This document shows positions 48,394 through 60,962 of a stretch of 64,000 bases of DNA, one piece after another. Position 1 is the stretch's first letter. Every line of letters starts with the position of its first letter. The stretch spans positions 5,677,086-5,741,085 of the forward strand of contig NW_002060947.1 of the NCBI RefSeq assembly GCF_000150275.1, given 5' to 3'. The stretch comes from Trichoplax adhaerens. Taxonomy: Eukaryota > Placozoa > Uniplacotomia > Trichoplacea > Trichoplacidae. The position numbers and the translations under genes were made by a program. The notes under the pieces were generated by a model. That model saw only the letters and a list, made by a program, of their open reading frames with translations, was not told the DNA's origin and searched no databases.

Positions 48394-48505
48394 CTAATGA
48401 CAAAAGATAAAAAAATAGATAAGCATCGCATTTTACAATCATTACCATCCTAAATGATTTTGCGCTGCCTCCAATTGCCTCCACGGGTGTATATTTGGCG
48501 TACAT

Positions 48506-49458
48506 TAATAACGGTCACTTCATATCGATGTTAAGCACCGGATACTTTGTCATGATAATTGACTGAAGACTAGTTCAGGTTTCTTATGTCATCCTGTTGC
48601 ATACAAATAACGTAACTTTGTAAAGGCATTATTCAATTACAGAGATAGCTGGGTTTGGAGTGAAAGGCGATACAAGATCGGCAACCATTCATATTACTTA
48701 TAGAATTAATTCATTGTGTCCTTGTGTAGTCTATTCGATAAGTGTTGCGATATCTTTTGTAAATTACATGCAGAAATGAACGGCTATAATTATGGCGCAG
48801 ATGCCATATCCAAATGTTATGCATTCACGGACAGTACTTTACTGATAAAGATATAGTCAACGGATAACCATACAATTTTTCCGTTTTCATTCCATCATGA
48901 ACTACTACTCTACATTTACAGTGCTGGATGTTTATTTCTAGGTACGAGTATCTCGATGAATTCTATAAATTGTAAGGTAATGAAAATTGGCACAACAGCC
49001 GTGACTGCCGTAGATCTATTTTATTATTGACTCTCCATCCCTAAACGATACCGTTAAGCAGATTTGGATGAACTTGCCACAAATTTTCCATTACTTTGAT
49101 AGATGAAGTAAGGTTACGATAATAACTTTGCTCTCTACAGTAAAGGTAATTTAGTGATTTTACCCATGTAAACCACCTTTTATCCATTCCATTTCACTGA
49201 GCGTGATTGCTTAGTGCCAGCTACAGCTGCTTTGTCAAGTCCTCCCTCCCACATACTACTAGTTCACCGTCAAGAAGGCAAAGTACTGCCTTTTCCTACT
49301 TGACAGTGAAAGGATTGCCATGAAATCATACAACTCCACGATCTACTTGCAGTGCACTACGATCATTAATTATAGATACAGTACAGTATAATGGATGTTT
49401 ATAAACCTTCATAAGTACGCAATGATTTACACATGAGTCTGTACTCCAATTAGAATGG
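48506..49458. other. Intergenic, nothing recognised
   Basis: Probable 5' region of MSRB1 followed by AT-rich sequence without coding or repeat signals, apart from an isolated ATACAGTACAGTATAA near 49377. Confidence 0.5.
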
Positions 49459-49554
49459 GATCAATTCCACTTTACGGACCAAGCCAAATTCTGAAGCGTA
49501 ACATTACGATGTTACGCTTCAGAATCTTGGTTGGTGCGTGAAATGGAATTGATC
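49459..49554. repeat. Foldback (MITE-like) inverted repeat, ~45-bp arms
   Basis: GATCAATTCCA...CTGAAGCGTAACA at 49459-49503 is mirrored by TGTTACGCTTCAG...TGGAATTGATC at 49510-49554 around a 6-base loop (TTACGA). The arms match with a few mismatches in the middle. No internal coding sequence is present. It may be a small non-autonomous foldback element. Confidence 0.8.
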
Positions 49555-49914
49555 GCATTTTCAAGAGAGCAACCGCTCAATGAACAGTAGATGAAGAAAC
49601 GTTGTCCATGATCGTAGGCCGGCAATCGATTGAGAAACCTGTCATGATGATCCATTTGAAAGGATTGAGCAGTATTAAGTCCTATCAACAACATTGTTTC
49701 CTACCCGATTCAAAGTGATCTTTATATTTTTCGCTTCTCCAGCTGCAAAACATGATACGCTCCGTATGACTGATCGATCGATCACAAGATCTTTTCCCTT
49801 GCTTCTTCTTATTGCTCGATCAAGAAATGATCAGCAAGATTATTTTGAAAAATGCGATGGTCCCGAGAGTGAATGGCAGGGACAATCCAGTAACAGGCAG
49901 AGACTTGGAAGACC

Positions 49915-50370
49915 ACTAACAGTACAGTATTGGTCTTACAATCCGTTGGCAGTCCTGGACTGTACAGTACTGTACACTGAGTGAACAGTACATGTACAGT
50001 ACTGTACAGTTCTGTTACAATATCAAGTACTGTACCCTACAGTGCATGAAACCACCATGACTCAACGAAAATGACAGCACCCATGACGTCCCGTTACCGC
50101 TTCAGTCATGGTCAAGTCACTCTTCTGACTGAGAGTCAGTAGTCAGGGTGAATGACGCAACACACCCACAAAGTGAAGCCGCACTTTTGGGCGGTGGCCA
50201 TCTACAGTAGATAGTATTTTTCCACAGTACGTACTGTACTGTACTGTGGAAAATACAAACAAAATACATGTCGTCCAAGTCACCATGTTATAGTGGAAAT
50301 TGAACCTAGTTGGATGACATCTGTTTTACATACAGTACAGGACTGTACTGTACAGTGTACATCACACCGC
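49915..50370. repeat. TACAG/CTGTA palindrome island 5
   Basis: TACAGTACTGTAC-type elements cluster at 49918-50035, 50205-50250 and 50330-50362. One is a perfect palindrome of the form TTTTCCACAGTAC...GTACTGTGGAAAA around 50217-50250. Confidence 0.75.
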
Positions 50371-53300
50371 TTTTACTCGTACCATACTGTTATTGTAAAC
50401 TACTGCAACACTAATCGTGTTAACTCTTACTGCAATTCGACAAGGAGCACAAGGAAATGGACAAGACCACAATAATTCACCACCAATTAGCGCATAGGAA
50501 GTGATTCTACTGTACATGATGACTTGCATTGGTGTCTTTAGCCGTTGTAAAGTGCTCAAGATATAAGTTATTAAGTTAAATGGACGATTGAATTTACAAA
50601 TAAGTGTTATCCATTAACTTAGCGACTCACTTATCAGGTCTCAAGCATTAAATAGCCTCACCAATTTCCCTGGTGCAAAACTATCATAAATAATAAATTA
50701 ATAGCCAAGTCTACAGAAGTATAGTAAGAATCACATTATACTTTTCGACGACATTGGATATTTGTTAATTTAATAACTGCGTGTTAACATATGATTCATC
50801 ACATAATAAAAACTATAATATTGATGGCACAATTATGAATTCATGAATGCCACTTGATATGCACGGTTGATACTAGTTTATACGGTGAATATTACAGGAT
50901 AGAGACAGAGAAAGCATATAGACAGCAATCAGAAAGAATATGGCTGTGAATTTCCTTTTAATGTCTTGCTTTGTGTAGAATATATATCCGTCCATTTGAA
51001 CGGGGGCTTTACTAGTATTATTAATTAGAGAAACTTTGATGTAGCTAGCTTGTCTTATGCTTTGCATCGTAGCCGCTTTTGACTTGGGACTTTGAAGAGA
51101 AATTCTCTTAGAAAAAGCATCTATTTTGCCTTTTTACATCTTTATGCTGTAAATTAGGCACTACCAAACACTCCTCTTACGTATCAATTTATCACACATT
51201 ACAACTCCGGTATTCCAATGTCAAGATTGATCCTTTATGTATATCTAAATAAACCTGTAGTATCTTGCCAGCTCTTGTACTCATCGAAATCCTTTCTTAA
51301 ACTACTGACAGAAACCACGTCTGTTTACAAAAGCCCTCTACTAGAACTGTCAAGATAATTGTTACATGTCAAGAGTACTTAGCTTGATCCCTAAGCAAGG
51401 ATTGAGCTGCTGTGATAATCGATTTCTGCCTGAATCAACCGTGCTTACGTCAATGAATGAGAGCTTTAGCTCTTCGGTTCGCTATCAAATATCTAGATGA
51501 ATTGTCAATCATAATATTAGTCAACAATACGCACACAGTATACGACATTTTCTGACGGCGATTAATAGCTGGCAGTATGCAACATGTCTTCAAATCGCTA
51601 TTATAACAATAGGAAAATTTCCTTTTAAAATTGAACAGTCATTTTTACAATTATCCGCTAAAAGTAGGTCATCATTTTTTCATCATTATTAGAATTGCGA
51701 TAAATTTTAAATTAATTCATTGTCTATAGTTTAACTTCTAATTATTCGATTTATCTCTATTTTGCATAGTTCTTGGTTTTTAATCAAGTATTGCAGCAAT
51801 AAATGATTCTTCAGTAATAGAATGACTTACATGAAATAATGCTAAAGTATTTCCGCTACATAATTACAGGTATGGAATTGATCAGTGAAATATGGTTAAT
51901 CCATAATCAATGAGAATACCCATCCCCAATTCATGCCAATTTTGTCCCTTTAGAAAAGGCCAGAATTTTTAATCTGATGCTCGCAATTTCAAAACTGTAA
52001 TCCCTAAATCGCATTCATTTATCGTCGATTTAATATTTAGTAATAATTGCAAAGGCTGAGAATAGAGCTGAAACGTATCAACAAATAAGATTGATACGCA
52101 ATCATCTTATATTCAATTAGAGAATGAAGAGCTGGTCTTAATTAATCTTCAACGTCTGTTATAGAGAAGCTATAAACTAATTAACTAATAAAGGAAAGAT
52201 TCATTTTATGGCTTAAAATTTTATAACGTTAACGGTCTATTTGAGGCCCTCTATGTCATAAGCCTATCCTAAGTCATGATGGAGGGTAAGTGTAAGGATA
52301 GGTGAATTTTAATTTATGAATCAAGATTGAACTTTAGCTTTTTTTAGTCTACTTACAAAGATGAATAATTTTTGTCGTAAAGTGTGTACGGCATATTAAC
52401 TATAAATTACATGTAATTATTCGAATTGGATGTAAAATCAACTTTCAAATGTACACGTATTTGTTAGCAATGATTATAGCCACACACGGTAAATAGAAAT
52501 GCTGAATATAAGAACGATTATCATATATTCGTATGCGTACAGTTATGAACCATAATGCAAACAGCGGCTGTATACGAGTATATACGTATTACCGTTGATA
52601 ACACTAGAGCACATGTCGATGAGCTACCATGACTTTAATAAATCTAAATTATGATTATGCTTGCATTCTTATTAATTAAATTAATGACTTCCTTGTTTAG
52701 TATAATATGAACATAAGAATAAACTATCGTGATAGCTATTTTATTTTCTTCAGGTTAAACAAGCGTCGTACCTTATAGTACTATTTATAAAACAGGCCAA
52801 CTACCTTATCTTTTGATTTGTTAACCCTTTAAACTATGAAATTGGGTCTACTAGACCATTTCAATGCGAATCGTAGAAGTAGCAACCACCACTGCAGATC
52901 TTTTTATTGCATTCACTTTTTCATCATTAGCATTAAATGTACTTTTAGTGACTACTAGCTAGTTTGATCAAGCTGCTAAGAAATTCAAAGGAAAGTTCCA
53001 TCATGAAGGATATATGCTTAAAAACTATAAGTATATTTTAGCTGTGACATCATTAGTATGCAAATCCTATTACCTATCAGCGATCATGCCAAGGTGGCAA
53101 AAAAATAATTTCAGTATAGTATTATACATTATTTTAGTGTAATTACTACAGCGCAGAATGACAGGCCTTGAAAAATAACGAACGAATAAGGCGTCGTTAA
53201 ATTAAAAATTTGCACCTGGCCAAATTGTCTGTCACTCATTAATATTTTATTCGATCAAAATGTACGTCTAGATTGACCTAATTTGTATATAAAATAAACA

Positions 53301-53476
53301 CAAAAGTGTTTAATAATCGAAACCGTTTTAGAATAATTTAGTCTTAAAATCAATCCGAAAATGGCGTCAAAAAGTTATCCGTGTTTTACTGTAAGCGCAG
53401 TAGAATAACTTCATATAATTATTTCTCGTTCATCATGTGATTCAGTTCTGTAAAAGTGGATTATTAAAGACAGAAA
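50371..53476. other. AT-rich gene-free stretch
   Basis: No coding region, RNA gene or strong repeat recognised over about 3.1 kb. Open frames here are short and composition-driven. The last part is the likely promoter of the lectin gene. Confidence 0.45.
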
Positions 53477-56400
53477 ATGATGGTAGATCAGTTACATGCA
53501 GGCTATATTTGAAATTTACTGCTACTAACTACAAAAACGACGAATCCATTTCGGCAATCCGCTATTTCTAGGGCTTAATATCTTGGAAGTATTTCATATT
53601 AACTGACTTGTTATTTCTTTCATAGCTGTTCTTACTTCAATTTTGTGTGGTTTTTGGATTACCATCATCTAGTAAGTTAATCTTGAAAAATCTTTCCTAA
53701 CTGAAAATTGAATTACCAGTTAGATCTAAAAAGTGCAAAGCAGTCATTAAATGTGCATTCTATTGTACACTAGCCTTAAAATTGTTGTCTTACATTTTAT
53801 CTACTTGAGATAAGATGTCATGATAGCTATCACTGCAGTATGGGGATATCAATGCCAATGCCTCTACAATTAAGATAACTAATACATAAATCCTTGTTCC
53901 TGTCATTTTAGTGGAGAAATTTTGGATTCGAACAGACAATGAAGTGAATACCTGTTATCATGTTTCTAGCTTTCAATATAATTTTTTCACTGCTCAAATA
54001 TATTGCCAATCAGTTGGCGGTAGTTTAGCTATATTAGACACTTACGATAAGCAAACATCATTCGCTAAAATGTATTACAATCACCTTGGCCTTGATGCAG
54101 ACATATGGATCGGATTGCACAATCTTTATAGTTCAGAACTTAATTATTATGAATTACGATGGATGAATGGCCAATTAATCGACTTCACTAACATTATACC
54201 TCATGAATCGAATAATACGGCAGAGCTCTGTTGTACTATGAGATATCAATTCAATCATACATGGTACTATGATAATTGCATGAATTCTCGCAATTTTGCC
54301 TGTCAAAAAGGTACGGTAAGAAATGTAATTAACTAATTGAAGGAAAGGAATAGATTTGATCTCTCGTACCGGGTCCGGAGATATTTCAACATTATAGGTT
54401 ACCGTGCGTTTCCTACTCCCTTAGAAATTCATACTATTACTTAGGCAATATATTTTCAAAACCTTGTTAAGGAGAATGCGAAAGAGCAAGATAACTATTC
54501 CTCTTAGATGCAATATTAGAAGGATTTTGCCATTTTTCTTCTACTTCTATCACAGTATGTATTAGTTCTGTATTGTGACATATCACATTTAGTTTGCAAT
54601 TAAACTTTATTCTTCCCCACGGTGTTAGTATTACCTACAGTATAATCCTACATTCAAGTAATAAAAAAGCAGTCTGATGAGACGGTGTGACAGCGATTCT
54701 TATTACACTATGAATATCAGGAATTTCTTTTCTTTTTGCTTTCTTTTTATTTATATATCGCAGAAGAATGTCAGCACCTTTAATGTTCTGAGATAGATCA
54801 TAATCGATAATAAGTTTAATAACGTTACAAAATTTTTTCTACGATTGTTACGAAATAATACAGTTGTTGTAGACATAATATCGATAAGATCTATCATATT
54901 GAATAAGCCTGTTTATTCAGTATATTTCTGCAGTTGTTCTGTAATGATGACGATTAAGTCCTAGATAGCATATCTAAGAAAATAAGTTGTTATCTTATTA
55001 TGAATAAGATAAGATTGTCGTTAACATTCATGGTATGTCCGTGTCTGTAATGATGACGATTAAGTCCTAGATAGCATATCTAGGAAAATAAGTTGTTATC
55101 TTATTATGAATAAGATAAGATTGTCGTTAACATTCATGGTATGTCCGTTATTGCACATTACTGGTAATTGTCTCTTAAATATAACGGCTCCTAACGCATA
55201 ATAAAGTTAGTTCGGTACTTAAGCTCTATTGGTCTCGTGATTGTTCAGTACTCAAGCCCTACTGGACTAGTAAATTATTGTTACGATAAACTAGAAAGTG
55301 TAACAACGATAGCTGAGGAACCTATCCATTGATCTTAAATTAAATCGGCCACTGTTTAGAAATAAATCAAAGATAAACGTATGTTATCCACATAGAAATT
55401 GTCTTAGATTATGCCTATTTCCATACTATATTTTTTAGAGCTAGAATTCTTTAGCAATGATAAGAGATTGAAGCTTATTCCCTATGTCAACACTGCAGTA
55501 TATTATGTAATGAATCACTTTTGCATATGTTACAAAACAACGTACTGTATATCCAATTTTTTTTTCAGTTTCTAAAATTAGCTACCTTATAAGTACCAAG
55601 ACGGAAATTTCTATTTATGCTTAATGATATTTAATGAGACCTTTCTAATCATGATCAAATTAATGAATAGTTTTGAATTCAACTCTTCCGACTTAAGTAA
55701 CGATATTCATGCTTGTTATTTATCAAATTAATCGTTGCCATTGTGGCTATTGAGACTATTGAGAAGAGGGAATTGACCTTAACATTCATGTTGAATAAAC
55801 TATCTGCAATAGCTTCATTTACATTAATTTTTCTGTTGATAATTATAAACTAATAATTAGCTTTTACTTCAATGTATTGCAACAGATTGTACTGTCGATT
55901 TTCAATATGAAAATCGTGCCTTCACTCTTTATGGCACCAATTTGGGTTATGATGACAGTCGATCAGATTGCCAAGGCAAAGGTGGTGATTTAGCAATCGT
56001 TAACGAAGAGGCCATAAGTAAAGTCTTAAATGCTACCTTGCCGTTGAATTTGCATTTATGGATTGGTCTCCGAGATATACACAACGTCAATAGTCCATTT
56101 CAATTCATCTGGGTTAACGATACAGTGGCAATATCTTACGTTAATTGGGGTTTGATTGGCCCTAACACTGATGATTGTGTCGTTGTTACACCTTTTAGTG
56201 GCACTTACAAATGGGTTAACTACCCATGCACCTCGTCTGTTTATCGTTTATGTGAAAAAGGTTCTAAATAAATTATTTTGTAGTGTTAGAATACTTGGAA
56301 GTGATCTTATACTGACATTAAATTAGCTAGAGCTCAGTTTCTTGCTCTGCTTGTTCTGATTGCAGAAGCATCACCAATATCACCAATCACTTCACAACCA

Positions 56401-58000
56401 ACTGCAGTAGCAACAATACCATCCACTACAGACGGAGTAACAACATTTGAATCGACAACATCAGAATCAACTACGGAAGGATCGACGATATTGGAATCCA
56501 CAACATCAGAATCAACTACGGGAGGATCGACGACATTGGAATCAACAACATCGGAACTAGGTACAGTGCAATCGACAACATCAGAATTTGGTACGGAACA
56601 ATCGACTACATCGCTATCTGGCACATCAGAATCAATTACAACAGAATCGGCTACATCTGAATCAACTACATCAGCATCAACATCAGAATTAGGTACAACG
56701 GAATCGACTACAACTGGATCGGAAACATCAGGTTCAACTGCTGTGGAATTGTCTACTTCGGAATCAACATCATCCGGATCCGAATCAACTACTGTGACGA
56801 CTGAGGAATTAGAATTAGGATCTAATTCGTCAGATTTAGTAACACTGGTGCCAACAACATCCGATTATGGCCAAGTTTTAATTCGATATTATTCCTATGT
56901 AAAAGAAGTCATTCAAGTAGGAGCCCTTACAGGTATAATCAGGATCATTGTTTTTATTTAAATCTATCCCAAAGTATAATTTTGGACCATCTCCCAGTGA
57001 CCTACCGTGATGTTAGCCAATTGGGCATGTAGTTGTGAATGATACTTCGTAAGGTACTTGAAAAAATAGTCGGTCTCTTTATGGTTACTGTCTTGTCAAT
57101 AACTGATCAAGAATTGGTTATATTGCACAGCGTAATAACTCATGATAAACAAATATCTTTTCTAGCAGTCCTACAATTTGATTTTATCGTTGTATGGCCA
57201 AATAACCGATTAGAATTTCGACTTTGCTTGCATGTAGAACAAATAGCTTTAGGATCTACCTTTACTTGATAGTATAGCCTTATTAATCATGGAAAGTTAC
57301 TACGGAGCATTTTAAAATATATTCACATGATTATGGGTAACAGGGAAAGTCCCATTCTTTCGTTTTATACTCGGTTAGAAAAGTCGTCCTAACTTCATAT
57401 AAAGCAAAGTATTGTAGGATCTGCATGTATTCCATGTAATGATGCAACCCTTCCAATTATTTATCGAAATTTACTCTACAGCATAGCGTAGTACTAACTT
57501 AAGACGCACAAATCTTCGTATTCTAAGAATAATTAATGAATCACCTGGATAAGATGGCAAAATTTCGACATCTAACCGTTTAAAATGAGATATTCAACAT
57601 CTGTAGTTAACAATTTGATAAACTGTTTATAAAATGAAGAGAGAGAGGGACAGATATAGCTTTAGGCATTTTATCTGTAAAGTATTTCATTCATTCTAAG
57701 ACACCTTGTCAAGAAATATAGGGTAATATGGTCATTGTTGAAAACTAATTTTATGTTCTTTTTTCTTTATGTTCTACGTTACTCTCTAACTATATGATTC
57801 TAGTTCAAAGTTCTTATCGAATGGTCGGTATTCCAACTACTAAAATACTACAACCAATCATGTCGTGGTCTGGCATATCGCGCCATCAATGCGCTTTCTA
57901 CTGCACAAGAAATTTAATCTGTTCCCATTTTGACTACAACTCTTCGATTATCTTTACCACAGATATTTCTCTATGCACCCTGTATAGTGTAAAGGCATAA
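53477..58000 (+). CDS. Secreted protein: two C-type lectin domains, Thr/Ser-rich stalk, PAN-like domain
   Basis: Exons: 53477-53482 (tentative), 53626-53671, 53912-54310, 55886-56260, 56366-56932, 57804-58000, about 529 codons. Exon 2 gives a signal peptide core (LFLLQFCVVFGLPSS). Exon 3 is a C-type lectin domain: CYHVSS, AQIYCQSVGGSLAIL, IWIGLHN, LRWMNGQ, CCTMRY, WYYDNCMNSRNFACQK. Exon 4 is a second one: CTVDFQYENRAF, GKGGDLAIVNEE, LWIGLRD, YVNWGLIGPNTDDC, WVNYPC, RLCEKG. Neither has the EPN/QPD sugar-selectivity motif, so calcium-dependent sugar binding is doubtful. Exon 5 encodes about 165 residues of E-S-T-T-S repeats, a mucin-like O-glycosylated stalk. Exon 6 looks like a PAN/apple module (YRMVGIPTTK, HQCAFYCTRN, C-x-x-F-x-Y-N). 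All introns after the signal exon are phase 1. Likely extracellular; ligand unknown. AATAAA follows at 58076. Confidence 0.8.
54938..55148. repeat. 106-bp direct tandem duplication in lectin intron
   Basis: Two copies, starting TCTGTAATGATGACGATTAAG at 54938 and 55044, differ at one clear position (CTAAGAAA versus CTAGGAAA). Each includes an internal inverted repeat TTATCTTATT/AATAAGATAA. It lies in the 1.6-kb intron between the two lectin-domain exons. Confidence 0.9.
56430..56800 (+). repeat. Coding minisatellite of the mucin-like stalk
   Basis: Imperfect 15-bp-type units (GAATCAACTACATCA) encode E-S-T-T-S and variants within exon 5 of the lectin gene. Length is likely polymorphic. The opposite strand is also open and reads V-V-D-S-N-type repeats, an artefact of the short repeat. 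Confidence 0.8.
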
Positions 58001-58075
58001 GCTTTGCAGCTCAATGACTAATCATTGAGTAACAATTACTGCCTTTTTTAGATACGACAGCCATAATATTCAGCT

Positions 58076-58081
58076 AATAAA
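58076..58081 (+). other. Likely polyadenylation signal of the lectin gene
   Basis: AATAAA 76 bp after the stop codon of the PAN-like exon, supporting that exon as terminal. Confidence 0.45.
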
Positions 58082-60962
58082 TTATTAAGTGCTATCGAAA
58101 GATTAACCCACGGTATTGTTATATTAACAATATACATATAACTAATTTGAAATTTTGCAAGTCATGCCATGAAGTAGCAATTCACTACCATGATCAAGGT
58201 AGATGTATGTAATGCATCATTTTATGCCTTTAAACGCTTGAATATAATTGTTGTTAGATAGAAGAAACTTTACTTAACCAAATGAATATTTAACTTAGTT
58301 AACTTAATTAAGTTGCCATGGATTATGTTCTTGTTCAGAGTAGACGGTTATAACAGATTAAATGATCGTTTTAATTTACAAAATACTTGTATTTTATTTT
58401 TTTTCGCTCCTAAGGCGCTTAAATAGTCCTTAAGCTCCAAGATCATGATTGTAATTCCTTTTTAATGCTAACAATATCCTAATACCCGGTAAGGATGATA
58501 AATACTATGCCTTCTAAAGTCAGCCATTATCATATTTTCGAGTATAATTTTTCGGAGAATGTCAGTACGGTTATATCTATCTTAAGCTCTAGCTTTATTA
58601 TCTTCGAATGCAAGTATGAAAATTATTAAAGATTTCGCTATGTCCTTATCCTGATTATTAAATATATAGAGTTACAGATTCAATTCGATCCTATTTCTTT
58701 GCAGTTTTTTCAAACTTCTTTTAATATTAAAAACTAGCTTTAATCAGCTATTATCGAATAAGTAATTATATATGTTTTTATACTGTTGAAGGAAGACTTA
58801 TTTACATTGAAGAGACCAAAATTTACTGAATACAATCTCTGTTGTGACTTTCATCATTTATTATTTATATTACTCATAACGGATTATTCGGTAAAAAATG
58901 TTAAAGTCATCTTATAACAAATAAGATCGGTCACTTGACGTTCTTCTCTAAAGTAATACTTACTATAATAAATAGATAATTTCAGTATTATTAACATGCA
59001 TAAAACTATTAGTTTTTAATGTATTCTGTAACGCTAACAATTCTACATAGAATCGTCTAACTAAAGGGTTCGTGAAACGCTTGCATCATTAAAATACCTG
59101 TAGAACTATTTTAGGAGTACTTTATTGCATTTTTTGGAGACACCCTGTCTACCCAAGATAGAATTTAAAATGCTAATTTAGTAAAATAAAAAATTAGATT
59201 TTACGTATTCCAAAGTATTTCTAATATTTGAAATTAAAAAGATCTATTCAGTCTCATTTTCATTTTCGTTGATATTCTATCATAAATTATAATTATAATC
59301 TGAACCCAACAAATATACTGTTGATAATATCCTGCATATCCTGCTTTCTTTCTCGTATTCAATGCTGTTTTTATCGGACTTTGATAATTACAAGATATTA
59401 GAGATTCCTGCTTTGATCTAAAGGAAAAAGAAGCGGTTTTCTAAACCTGCCAATTTGCTAAAATTATAAATAAGTGGCTTAAATAATAAGTAGTTTAATG
59501 GTATAATATCGCGGAATACCTATTTTATTTCGTGATTCAAGCTTAATTTTCTTTCTGAAGCTCAATAAAAATAAGAATAAACATCTACTTAAAGGGCTCT
59601 AATGCAATAGATTGCTATAATTCAAGTCTATACATGTGAACATGCATGTGGATAAAGTTTTTTCTGAAACTCGCAATAATAATTAATTACCGAAGTATGA
59701 GGGGGATAAGTACAAGCCCATACTGCTTATTAGATGAATTAATAGAGCTACTAAATAGTCTGATCAATTTAATTCGTATAATTATCTGTATTGTACAGTA
59801 ATATTTATATCATACTCGTACGTGCTATATTGCTCTAAATTACTTTAACATCTGCCATCTCTGGAATATTATATATAGATAGAATGTGATAAAATAAGAT
59901 GAATAATGTAAGGTGTATAGTTTGAAGAGTATTAAATTTCGCACTTTTCTTGCCGTATTCAGCTACTGTAATTCATTAATTATTAAATATTGTTCCCTAG
60001 GCTCAGGAAATGAAAATAATTAACTCTTTGCAAATCATCAAATTTAATTTCGAATTTTTCTCGTTAGTTGTATTTCGTGACATTGCATCATTGCTTCCTA
60101 CATAGACCGTTTTATGCTCTACATTTCGAAAGTAACAACTAAATGGCATTTGATTTTCAACTTTATATTCTTATAATCGTAAGCTGCTGTAGTTTTGTTA
60201 ATTATAATTATTATACGCAGATTGTAATTATTTTTAAAACCAACTATAGGCCCATCATATTACATATGGATTTTAACCTTATCATCTGACTTGAATCTTA
60301 GTCTCGTAATGCTTTACACGATTAATATTATTCTAATTCATGAATAGGCTATCATTATATCAATTTATGCTCCTATAACGATAGGTATTCCTGCAGGTAA
60401 GCTAGGATAGATTGTAGAATTATGATTAGGGATATATCAAGAGGAGATATTTATATTTTCCTTTTTAGCGTTATTGACCGACTGTGATGAGTTATTAAAT
60501 ATAGCTAGAGGAGCCAATACTGGTTTGGGAAGTTTATTGAATTTAGACTAGAATTTTAAATCATCGCTGCTGTAGTAGATTATCTGTCCGACATAAAGTA
60601 AAATAACACCACTTATATGATTATTATGGATTTAGATTATACTCACATACTTAAAATTTTCAGTGACACGTATAAATAAACCCCTTAATTCTAATAATAC
60701 TATACTTCAGAATTAAATTCAGACTGTTTACAGCCATTAGACCGTAAATATATTCTAAGTCATTTATAAATTATAGCGATAAAGGTTCTCTTCTCAAATC
60801 AATTAGTCTGTGGAAAAAATTACGCTACCATTATAATATCTTACAAAGATATTTGTGTATGTATCATATTGACAAGTGGCGATTTACATGAAAAGGTCCT
60901 CTGCTTATGCTTGATTTAAAATTATTTTTATATTACGTTATAATTATTCAACTTTCACGAAA
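58082..60962. other. Very AT-rich gene-free stretch
   Basis: No recognised coding sequence, repeat family or RNA gene. TACAG motifs are almost absent here, apart from a single TGTACAGTA near 59793. Confidence 0.45.

Noticed and set aside
56334-56624. Minus-strand frame of V-V-D-S-N-V-V-D repeats
   Set aside because: It is the exact antisense of the Thr/Ser-rich stalk; a short repeat with period divisible by three stays open on both strands.
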